Shown here in pieces: positions 1 to 6,265 of a DNA stretch of 34,702 nt. Numbering within the stretch: position 1 is the first letter of the stretch; each line of letters starts with the position of its first letter. The notes beneath the pieces were generated by a model. The model saw only the letters and a program-made list of their open reading frames with translations. It ran no database searches and was not told where the DNA came from. Source of the DNA: Myxococcales bacterium (lineage in GTDB: Bacteria > Myxococcota_A > Polyangia > Polyangiales > Polyangiaceae); assembly GCA_016191785.1 (NCBI GenBank), contig JACPVJ010000203.1, positions 1 to 34,702 of the forward strand, given 5' to 3'. The translations under genes were made by a program, and so were the position numbers.

Positions 1-204
1 CTCAACATGCTCTTCGCCGGCAGCACCGAGGGCGCGCACCGTGCTTGCGTCCTCCTCGGCATCGTCGCCACCTGTCGCGCGCAGGGTGTCCCCGCCCAGG
101 CGTACCTTTCCTGGGTCTTCGAGCGCCTCGGGACCCACCGCGACGTCTTCGCGCTTTCGCTCGAAGACATGACCCCAGCGGCCTTCAAGAAGACGCTGGC
201 CTGA
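1..204 (+). pseudogene. IS66-family transposase, C-terminal end (runs off window)
   Basis: The frame is open from the first base, so the 5' part lies outside the window and I cannot tell whether the whole gene is intact. The residues resemble the C-terminal tail of IS66-type transposases (TnpC): a LFAGSTEGAHRA stretch matching the usual 'FAGSDxGGxRAA' motif, then 'GVPAQAYLSWVFERL', matching the usual 'xxDPxAYLxxVL' helix. The DDE catalytic residues lie upstream and are not visible. The 62 bp after the stop separate it from the VOC gene; I could not identify a terminal inverted repeat there. Listed as a pseudogene only because it is partial here. The family assignment is from motif recall, not a search. 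Confidence 0.6.
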
Positions 205-266
205 CGCCTAGGCACGATTCCTCACGCCTCGCATCCCGGCGTCGTTGATGGGTCACGGTCAAGCGG

Positions 267-689
267 ATGGACAACGTCGGCATCGTCGTGGAATCGCTCG
301 ATGCCGCCATCTCTTTCTTCGCCGAGCTGGGCCTACAGCTCGAAGGGCGAGCCACGATCGAAGGAGAGTGGGCAGGGCGCGTCACGGGGCTGCGGGACCA
401 GCGCGTCGAGATCGCCATGATGCGCACGCCGGACGGCCACAGCCGGCTCGAGCTCTCTCGATTTCTCACGCCGCCTGTGGTCGCCGATCACCGGAACGCC
501 CCGGTGAACGCGCTCGGCTACCTACGCGTCATGTTCACCGTGGAGGACATCGACGAGACGCTCGCCCGGCTCCGCAAGTGCGGCGCGCAGCTCGTCGGCG
601 AGGTGGTCGAGTACAAAGACGCCTATCGGCTCTGCTACATCCGGGGGCCCGAAGGACTGCTCATCGGGCTCGCCCAAGAACTCGGCTGA
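267..689 (+). CDS. VOC-family (glyoxalase/bleomycin-resistance fold) protein
   Basis: A 140-residue protein with the two beta-alpha-beta-beta-beta halves of the vicinal oxygen chelate fold. The first half starts 'MDNVGIVVESLDAAISFF' and the second 'LGYLRVMFTVEDIDETLARL', ending in 'YIRGPEGLLIGLAQELG', the usual end of small cytosolic VOC proteins. Such proteins are metal-dependent lyases, isomerases, dioxygenases or resistance proteins; the substrate cannot be predicted here. The ATG at 267 is the first usable start. The in-frame codons just upstream (VTVKR) look like a natural N-terminus without its start codon. Removing one G after the ATG at 248 would give MVTVKRMDN, so the 5' end may carry a one-base indel. 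It converges with the next gene, 39 bp away. Confidence 0.75.
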   Translation: MDNVGIVVESLDAAISFFAELGLQLEGRATIEGEWAGRVTGLRDQRVEIAMMRTPDGHSRLELSRFLTPPVVADHRNAPVNALGYLRVMFTVEDIDETLARLRKCGAQLVGEVVEYKDAYRLCYIRGPEGLLIGLAQELG

Positions 690-728
690 GCGCTCGATGC
701 TCCGCCGGACGTGCCGACATCTCTCAGC

Positions 729-1190
729 TCAGTACTCGCCTTTGATCACGAAGTACGAGCCGCGGATCGTGCCTGCGAGCTTCGACTTCTGCTTCGCGAA
801 CTTGAAACTCGCGAGCTCGGGCGGGACCTCCATCCCGTCGGAGAGCTTGAAGCCGACGGCGCGCTTCTTCTTGTCGTCGAGCGTGTACAGCACGTTGATC
901 GCGAGGCCGCTCTCGTAGAACACGAAGGTCCAGCGGATGTTCTCGACGTGAAGCTCCGTCGCCTCGAGCGGGCGCGACTCGATCACGATGTCGCGCTCCT
1001 GCTTCAGGATCCGGTGCACGTAGTCGATGAGCTTCTTCGCCTTCCTCGCCGGCTCGACGACGAAGGCTTGGCCGTACTTGTTCTTGAAGTAGCGGGCCTC
1101 GTTGGCACGCAAGCCCGCGAGCGCGGCCGCCACCGGCGACGACTCGAGCCCAACGGTCGACACCTTCGCGAAGTCCACCTCGTAGGCCAT
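729..1190 (-). CDS. Hypothetical protein, 153 aa
   Basis: I do not recognise this protein. It is Lys-rich at the C-terminus, with no signal peptide, membrane segment or cysteine cluster. It has alternating strand-like stretches ('NIRWTFVFYESGLAINVLYTL', then 'SFKFAKQKSKLAGTIRGSYF') after a helical first half, suggesting a small alpha/beta cytosolic domain. The frame stays open upstream to about 1799, but the ATG at 1190 (MAYEVDF) is the sensible start: residues upstream are compositionally biased Arg/Pro/Ala, and a possible promoter (TTAACA, 16 bp, TAGGTG) lies 45-75 bp upstream. It stands alone between the VOC gene and a non-coding stretch, probably as chromosomal flank. Confidence 0.6.
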   Translation of the reverse strand: MAYEVDFAKVSTVGLESSPVAAALAGLRANEARYFKNKYGQAFVVEPARKAKKLIDYVHRILKQERDIVIESRPLEATELHVENIRWTFVFYESGLAINVLYTLDDKKKRAVGFKLSDGMEVPPELASFKFAKQKSKLAGTIRGSYFVIKGEY

Positions 1191-1236
1191 GCCGGAATCT
1201 ACCTCGGACTTTGGCCGCCCGAACCGGACTCGAACG

Positions 1237-1264
1237 CACCTAGCAGAAACGGGCCTTCTGTTAA
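1237..1264 (-). promoter_or_regulatory. Possible sigma70-like promoter for the 153-aa gene
   Basis: On the minus strand, TTAACA (1259-1264) and TAGGTG (1237-1242) are separated by 16 bp. Initiation would fall near 1230, about 40 nt before the ATG at 1190. It was found by eye in GC-rich DNA, so it is only a candidate. Confidence 0.35.
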
Positions 1265-1265
1265 G

Positions 1266-1296
1266 CGCCTCTCTGCCTTCTCTCCCCAGAGAGGCG
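1266..1296. repeat. Perfect 10-bp inverted repeat (hairpin)
   Basis: CGCCTCTCTG at 1266-1275 pairs exactly with CAGAGAGGCG at 1287-1296 around an 11-nt pyrimidine-rich loop. Neither strand has a T-run after the stem, so a Rho-independent terminator is not well supported. It lies just upstream of the candidate promoter of the 153-aa gene and could also be an operator. Confidence 0.6.
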
Positions 1297-1425
1297 ATCG
1301 AATTGGGACCCCGTTCGCCACCCCCCAGTGTCGAGCGCCGTCCCATTCGATCGCGCGCAACCGGAGAGAACGCCGCGCACCGCGGGCGCGTGCGCGCAAC
1401 CTCGCGCGACATGGCCAGAAAAGGT

Positions 1426-1457
1426 GAGGCCCTCGACCGTTTCGGGGCGAGGGCCTC
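1426..1457 (-). terminator. Hairpin, possible terminator downstream of the defence operon
   Basis: GAGGCCCTCG at 1426-1435 pairs perfectly with CGAGGGCCTC at 1448-1457 around a 12-nt loop. On the minus strand the stem is followed by ACCTTTTCT, a short T-run suited to a weak intrinsic terminator for transcription coming from the transposase gene (stop at 1938). On the plus strand it is followed by TGTTAGTCT, so it might work both ways. Confidence 0.45.
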
Positions 1458-1937
1458 TGTTAGTCTGGCGCCCGCCTCATCGGCGGCTACGCGTGAATGG
1501 CTCCGGGACCGGGCTGCTTCGGCGGGGTTCCAGGGGCGGTCGAGCCGAGAGCGCGCGAATGCGCGGACGCCCGCGGTGGATCGCGGAGCGCGGAGTTGAA
1601 CGCGGGCATCGGCGCGGGGTTCGCGGCGCGGGTCGGCGTCGGGCTCGACGATTGGCGTTCGGAGAGGGACCCGAGAACCGGAGGGCCGCCCCGGGTGGTC
1701 AACAGATGTCGATCGGCCTCCAGCCGGATCCCAAGAAACCTCCTCGGCGGCGGCAGCGAGGACGAGTGCCCCCTTCGGCGACCGCCACCAGGCGGCCAAC
1801 GCGGGCGCGTGGCGCGAGCGAATTGCAGGCTGGTGCGCCCGGCGCGGGCCGCCGACAAAGGGCTCGCGTGCGCGCCGTCCCCCGTGCGCGCCGTCCGGGA
1901 AGCAGGCGCGCGCGGGTGACGTCAGCCGGTCTCATGG

Positions 1938-3161
1938 TCAGGCTGCCTTCGCGGGCGGGGCGTCGGCGACGAGCGCGTAGCCCTGGAGGATGCCGTGGGC
2001 GTACGGCCGCCGCTCGAGGCGGCGCTTGCGGACGTCGGCCAGGTCGATGACCTCGGCCTCGCGCTTGCTGGCCGCGAACTCCTCCGGTGTGCGCCCGTCG
2101 ATGCCCTGGTGGGGTCGCTCGGTGTTCGCGTAGCGCCGGTACTCGTCGAGGTAGAACTGCAGCTCTTTCGCGTCGGCGACGCGGATGTGCCGGAGCAGCT
2201 CGCGGCGGACGGAGCCGATGGCCCGCTCCGCGTAGCAATTCATCGAGGGCAGCCCCGTCGGCGTGACCTCCTCCTCAATCTCGAGCACACGGAGCTGGCG
2301 TGCGAACCGCCCGGCGAAGTGCGTGCCGTGGTCGTGGACGACGGTGGTGGGCGCGCGCTTCTCGCGGGCACAGACCTCGTTGAAGGCTCGGATGGTCCAC
2401 ACCGAGTCGACGTCCCAGCCATCGTGGTCGCGCAGGTCGAGCAGCTCGCGCGTGTGCACGTCGATGATGAGGAGCGCCTGGAGCCAGACGCCCTTCGCCG
2501 TCTGCACCGCGAAGAAGTCGAGGGCCCAGAGCGCGTCCTTCGCGGTGGACCTCACGCGTTCGAAGTCGAGCTTCCTGCCTGGGCGTGGCGAGAAGCCGTG
2601 CTCCTTGAGGATGCGCGCGATGGTCGGCTCGCTCACGCGGATGCCCATGCGCCGCAGCTCCTCGCGGATGCGCCGATGCCCCCACGCGCGGTTCTCGCGC
2701 TTCAGCGTCAGGATCAGCTCGACGACCTTCTCGTCGAGCGGCGGTCGCCCACCCCTGGCTGTGCGCCCTTGCAGCGTGCGGAAGCGGGTCGCCCAGCGCT
2801 GGATGGTGCGCAGGGACGCCGAGAGGAAGTAGCGCTGGAAGGGCTCGTCGCCGCGCGTGAGGAGGTACGCGAACACCTGCGCGGCGCGCGTGGCGATCGG
2901 CGTCGGCGTGGGCTCCGTGCGTTGAGCGAGCTCGGCTTCGAGCGCGTCGAGCTGGGCCTTGAGCGCGATGTTCTCGCGGTAGAGGCGTGCGGCTTTGGGC
3001 ATCGTCGTGTTGCCTGGCAGGCGCGCGACGCGGTCCACCGTCGTGAGGAGCAGGTGGTAGAAGCCGAACTCGACGGCACGCAGCGTGAGCGAAGCCGCCC
3101 CCTTGATGCGGCGGAGGAGGTCGAGGGTGCGCGGCTTGGAGGTCTTCGACAGCTCACTCAT
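1938..3161 (-). CDS. DDE transposase / integrase-core protein, last gene of the operon
   Basis: A 407-residue protein of the standalone integrase-core (rve) type related to IS3/IS481 transposases. Visible parts: an N-terminal helical and coiled-coil region (about 25-80, ending 'IALKAQLDALEAELAQ'), a helix-turn-helix segment (about 115-190, including 'GHRRIREELRRMGI'), then the RNase-H-like core with D215 (ALDFF), D277 (VVHDHGTHF) and E312 (CYAERAIGS). That is a D,D-34-E spacing, so it should be catalytically competent. The C-terminus has the 'YANTERPHQGIDG' box. The ATG at 3161 overlaps the stop of the RhuM gene by 8 nt, which is unusual for a transposase and suggests coupled translation. An alternative start is the ATG at 3002. 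No flanking terminal inverted repeats were seen. Confidence 0.85.
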   Translation of the reverse strand: MSELSKTSKPRTLDLLRRIKGAASLTLRAVEFGFYHLLLTTVDRVARLPGNTTMPKAARLYRENIALKAQLDALEAELAQRTEPTPTPIATRAAQVFAYLLTRGDEPFQRYFLSASLRTIQRWATRFRTLQGRTARGGRPPLDEKVVELILTLKRENRAWGHRRIREELRRMGIRVSEPTIARILKEHGFSPRPGRKLDFERVRSTAKDALWALDFFAVQTAKGVWLQALLIIDVHTRELLDLRDHDGWDVDSVWTIRAFNEVCAREKRAPTTVVHDHGTHFAGRFARQLRVLEIEEEVTPTGLPSMNCYAERAIGSVRRELLRHIRVADAKELQFYLDEYRRYANTERPHQGIDGRTPEEFAASKREAEVIDLADVRKRRLERRPYAHGILQGYALVADAPPAKAA

Positions 3162-4260
3162 CGGAGGCCTTCTTCCCTCGCGCCTTGCGCGGCTTGGGGG
3201 TCGACTCCGAGGGCTCGGCGCCCGCGAGCCGCTTGGTCTCGACCACGACCCGATCGAAGTCGCTCTCGAAGAGCCGGTCTTGCACGATGCGGTACTTCTC
3301 GAACTCGCTGAGCGCGTGCTGCTTCGCCAGCTCGGCGGTCACCTTGCCGGCGTCCTGCAAGATCTCGCGGTCCCACAAGCGCAGGAAGCCTTGGAGACGT
3401 TCCTCCCAGTCGGCCATCGTCATCGGGATGCGCCGCGTCGCCTGCATCTCAGCCATGTCGAGGTAGGCCGAGACGATGCGCTGCATCTGGTCCATCTCGG
3501 TCTCCGAGAGGTAGTTCTTGGCGATCACCACGTCGTAGCGGTGGATCTTCCCCTGCGGCGCGCCCTCCCAGGTCGTCAGACCCATGTGGGGCTGCTCGGC
3601 GTCGGCGCGCTCGACGATGACCTCGGCGGCGGTCTGGCCATGCACCGCGAAGTGCAACTTGTTCTGCACGGCAGCGAAGAAACGCTGCGTCGCCGCGGCC
3701 GTCGCGTCGTAGTCCACCGAGGTCGCGTAGATGTCGGTGATCTTCTGGTAGAACTTGCGCTCCGAGAGGCGGATCTCCCGGACCTTCTCGAGCTGCCGAT
3801 CGAAGAACTCCTGGGTGAGCACGCTGCCGCCCGACTTTAGGCGCTCCACGTCCATCACCCAGCCTTGGATGGTGTAGTCCTTCACCACCTGCGTGGCCCA
3901 CTTGCGAAACTGGACCGCGCGCTCGTTCTCGATCTTGAAGCCGACGGCGATGATGGCCTGCAGGTTGTAGTGCTTGACGTTGTAGGTCTTTCCGTCGGCC
4001 GCAGTTGTTAAGTACTGCTTAATAACTGCCCCCTCGACCAGCTCTCGGTCGGCGAAGATGCGCTTGAGGTGCTGGTTGATGGCCGGGACGGTGACGTCGT
4101 AGAGCGTCGCCATCATCTTCTGGGACAGCCAGATGTTCTCGTCCTCGTAGCGCATCTCGACGGCCTGCTGCTGCGAGCCCGTGGCCGCGACGAAGGTCAG
4201 GTACTCGGCCGCCGAGGAGCGCACGATGGAGACCTCGGGCGGTTGCCTCTTGCGGGTCAC
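3154..4260 (-). CDS. RhuM-family protein
   Basis: A 368-residue protein matching the RhuM family, named after a Salmonella pathogenicity-island gene of uncertain function. Its members are often found beside type I R-M and abortive-infection genes. Seen here: 'ENIWLSQKMMATLYDVTVPAINQHLKRIF', a DNA-binding-like N-terminus, then 'VIKQYLTTAADGKTYNVKHYNL', 'VGFKIENERAVQFRKWATQ', and 'LSERKFYQKITDIYATSVDYD', all hallmark blocks. The C-terminus is a Lys/Arg tail (about 350-368). The start is the GTG at 4260, giving a 4-nt GTGA overlap with the gene upstream; the open frame further upstream is low-complexity Arg/Ala and lies inside that gene. The molecular activity is not established; a DNA-binding or effector role in the defence operon is inference. 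Confidence 0.85.
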   Translation of the reverse strand: MTRKRQPPEVSIVRSSAAEYLTFVAATGSQQQAVEMRYEDENIWLSQKMMATLYDVTVPAINQHLKRIFADRELVEGAVIKQYLTTAADGKTYNVKHYNLQAIIAVGFKIENERAVQFRKWATQVVKDYTIQGWVMDVERLKSGGSVLTQEFFDRQLEKVREIRLSERKFYQKITDIYATSVDYDATAAATQRFFAAVQNKLHFAVHGQTAAEVIVERADAEQPHMGLTTWEGAPQGKIHRYDVVIAKNYLSETEMDQMQRIVSAYLDMAEMQATRRIPMTMADWEERLQGFLRLWDREILQDAGKVTAELAKQHALSEFEKYRIVQDRLFESDFDRVVVETKRLAGAEPSESTPKPRKARGKKASDE

Positions 4261-5003
4261 GCCGTGCCTCCCGGACTCGTTCTCGGCTTGAAGACAAGCG
4301 TTGCCACATCGTGGCGCTCGCCCGTGCTTCGGGCCTCGACGAGAACCATCGGCCCGAGCGCTCGACCACCGACGTTGACGTCGACTGCGGGACCACCCAC
4401 CGGCTGCAAGCGGCCCTCCGCGAAGAGCTGGAGCGCGGCAGGCATCATGGCATGCACCGTCGCCGTGCCGTCTTCCGCGACCGCTCCGCTGTGGCGGGCG
4501 TAGGGGAAGCTGAGGGACGAGGTTCTGTCGAGGCGAATACTCACCTCGTCCAGGAAAACACCACCGATCGCGATTCGCTTGTCGATGGGCGGCGGCACCT
4601 CGGCGCGAACGCCGTCGGGCAAGCCCACGGTGCAGGTCAGCCGCCGCGCGCCCGTCGAGTCCTCGTCGTAGGACCAGGCCTCTACGAGTCGCGGGTCGAG
4701 CCAGTGCGGGTTGAAGCGCTCGGCGAGGACGTCGAACGTCGCGGAGCCATGGCATTTCTGCCCGTGGAGTTGGTTCCTCAGCTCGTTCAACTCTTTCACC
4801 CGGCGCCGTTCCCAGCGCTTCGACGCGCGTACACTGGCGTTCCAGAAGGACACCACCAGCGCGAGGACCTCTCTCGCGTGCTCGAGGGGTGCCCCGGATC
4901 CAAGCTCGCTGAGCAGCGGCGCGGCGACCTCGAGCACGACCTCGGCGAGGTCAGCTTCGGGGAGGCGGACGCTCGTCCACGAGTTGGCGTAGCCGCGCGT
5001 CAT
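4257..5003 (-). CDS. Hypothetical protein, 248 aa, defence-operon member
   Basis: I cannot name this family. The first 90 residues form a helical block with 'REVLALVVSFWNASVRAS' and the charged 'KRWERRRVKELNELRNQLHG'. I have seen similar 'VVxxWNA' helices at the start of uncharacterised bacterial proteins, some with SEC-C domains, but no SEC-C cysteines are present here. The second half (about 105-248) is beta-rich. There is no signal peptide and no transmembrane segment. The ATG at 5003 overlaps the TGA of the TPR gene by 4 nt, and the stop overlaps the RhuM GTG by 4 nt. Tight coupling to TPR and RhuM genes implies a shared job, possibly as partner or substrate adaptor (inference). Confidence 0.75.
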   Translation of the reverse strand: MTRGYANSWTSVRLPEADLAEVVLEVAAPLLSELGSGAPLEHAREVLALVVSFWNASVRASKRWERRRVKELNELRNQLHGQKCHGSATFDVLAERFNPHWLDPRLVEAWSYDEDSTGARRLTCTVGLPDGVRAEVPPPIDKRIAIGGVFLDEVSIRLDRTSSLSFPYARHSGAVAEDGTATVHAMMPAALQLFAEGRLQPVGGPAVDVNVGGRALGPMVLVEARSTGERHDVATLVFKPRTSPGGTA

Positions 5004-6265
5004 GCTTCCTCACCCTCCATCTCTTCCCACGTCTTGCCGGCCTCGACGGCAGCGAGGTTGAAGCGGGCGCCCTGGTTGTCGCTGGGGTTGAGCCAAAGCA
5101 TCTTCGTGAAGACCGCCTTGGCCACACGGAGGTCACCGAGACGCCACGCGCAGAGGCCGACGCCGTGCAGACATCGAAGGAACGGGCGGTTGTCGATGAG
5201 GCCCCACGCGAGCACGCCGTCGAAGTCCTTCCCGAGCGAGGCCCCACCGATGGTGGTGCCCATCTCGTAGTGTCGAAGCGCCTGCTTGGGGTTGCGCTCG
5301 AATTCGAGGTTGCCGAGGTGGGCGTGCGCGTCGAGGCAGCGAAGATCCTTCGCGAGCAGGTTCATCAGCAGGTCGTACGCGCCCCTCTCATCGCCCGCCG
5401 AGCGCAGCTCAGCGGCTTCGAGAATCGGATCGGAATCGAAGTCGTCGGGATCGGCACCGGGGATGACCTGCTCCAACTCGAACATCGGCCGTTTGCCGCG
5501 CGCGATGATCGGCTTGGCCCAGTCGTCGACCGGTTCCTCTTCCTCGCCCCAGTACTCGTCGTCCGGGTCCCAGTCGCCTTGCTCGTGGAGGGCCAGCGGC
5601 GTCAGACCGAGCGCGAACACGTCGAACCGAGTCGAGCTGATTGAGCCCGAGATGTACGGATGCCGAGCGTGTGTCCACTCTTTCGTTGGCGTGACGGTGA
5701 TGATCGACCCGGGCACCTCGTCGCGGACCGCTGTGCGCAGCGTGACCTCGCGAGACGTACCGAGCAGTCGGCAGCGGATCGCGTTCGACTTGCAGGCGAG
5801 CACGACGAGCTCCACGGGACTGCCGACGACGATGTCCTCGCCTCCGACCTTGTGCGGGCGCGGAGCGGCAGCCATCTGCTGGCTCGCCGCTGGAAGCCCA
5901 AGCCAGGCGCGGTACCTCGACACGAGCTGCGCGGCAGGGCTACCCGACGCAAAGGTCACGTCCGCCAAGCCGACTTCGTAGGTGTTCTCGCCTCGCTGGC
6001 ACCTGGCCAGGAGCCCGACGTGCGGCAGCCCAGGGTCGCAGAGCGCAGTCACCGTGACGGGCTCGCCGATCACGTGGGCGTCGGCAGGCAGCCGGAGGTC
6101 GGCGCGGGCCTGTGCTTCGAAGTCTCCGAGGCTAGCCACGGGGTCTTTCGCGTCACGCCCGGCGGCTCCTTCCCCGAGGTCGATGCGGTCTGCGTTGCGT
6201 GCGTCACCGGCAGCGCGGCCGACCTTCGCCTTCGGCTTGGAGGTCTTCTTCGGCGGCGTCTTCAT
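5000..6265 (-). CDS. Tetratricopeptide-repeat protein, 421 aa
   Basis: A cytosolic protein with a Lys-rich start (KTPPKKTSKPKAK), a beta-rich middle (about 60-225), an acidic linker (about 230-275, 'PDDEYWGEEEEPVDD'), and a C-terminal array of TPR-like helices (about 290-415). The array includes 'AYDLLMNLLAKDLRCLDAHAHLGN', 'PKQALRHYEMGTTIGG', 'FLRCLHGVGLCAWRLGDLRVA', and the final 'MLWLNPSDNQGARF'. Such arrays mediate protein-protein contacts. The open frame reaches 6454, but the ATG at 6265 overlaps the upstream stop by 4 nt (ATGA) and marks the start of normal protein composition. It sits between the AlbA_2 ATPase and the unknown 248-aa gene and may bridge them. I know of no defined activity for this exact architecture. 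Confidence 0.8.
   Translation of the reverse strand: MKTPPKKTSKPKAKVGRAAGDARNADRIDLGEGAAGRDAKDPVASLGDFEAQARADLRLPADAHVIGEPVTVTALCDPGLPHVGLLARCQRGENTYEVGLADVTFASGSPAAQLVSRYRAWLGLPAASQQMAAAPRPHKVGGEDIVVGSPVELVVLACKSNAIRCRLLGTSREVTLRTAVRDEVPGSIITVTPTKEWTHARHPYISGSISSTRFDVFALGLTPLALHEQGDWDPDDEYWGEEEEPVDDWAKPIIARGKRPMFELEQVIPGADPDDFDSDPILEAAELRSAGDERGAYDLLMNLLAKDLRCLDAHAHLGNLEFERNPKQALRHYEMGTTIGGASLGKDFDGVLAWGLIDNRPFLRCLHGVGLCAWRLGDLRVAKAVFTKMLWLNPSDNQGARFNLAAVEAGKTWEEMEGEEA

Larger units (their letters stand above)
1191..1937. other. Non-coding stretch (747 bp) with two hairpins
   Basis: No frame here has convincing protein-like composition; the open frames on both strands read as Arg/Ala/Pro-rich shadows. 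It holds the putative promoter at 1237-1264, two perfect hairpins (1266-1296 and 1426-1457), and a 13-bp direct repeat GTGCGCGCCGTCC at 1868-1880 and 1884-1896. The left end of the island probably lies in this stretch, but no recognisable att or IS terminal repeat marks it. Confidence 0.5.

Noticed and set aside
1191..1799. N-terminal extension of the 153-aa gene to about 1799
   Set aside because: The extra residues are Arg/Pro/Ala-biased, cross a hairpin and a candidate promoter, and a plausible ATG exists at 1190.
1995..3311. Long plus-strand open frame (438 codons) opposite the transposase
   Set aside because: It is antisense to a protein with a complete DDE motif set and has the composition of a GC-rich shadow (Val/Leu/Arg/Asp-rich with no motifs).
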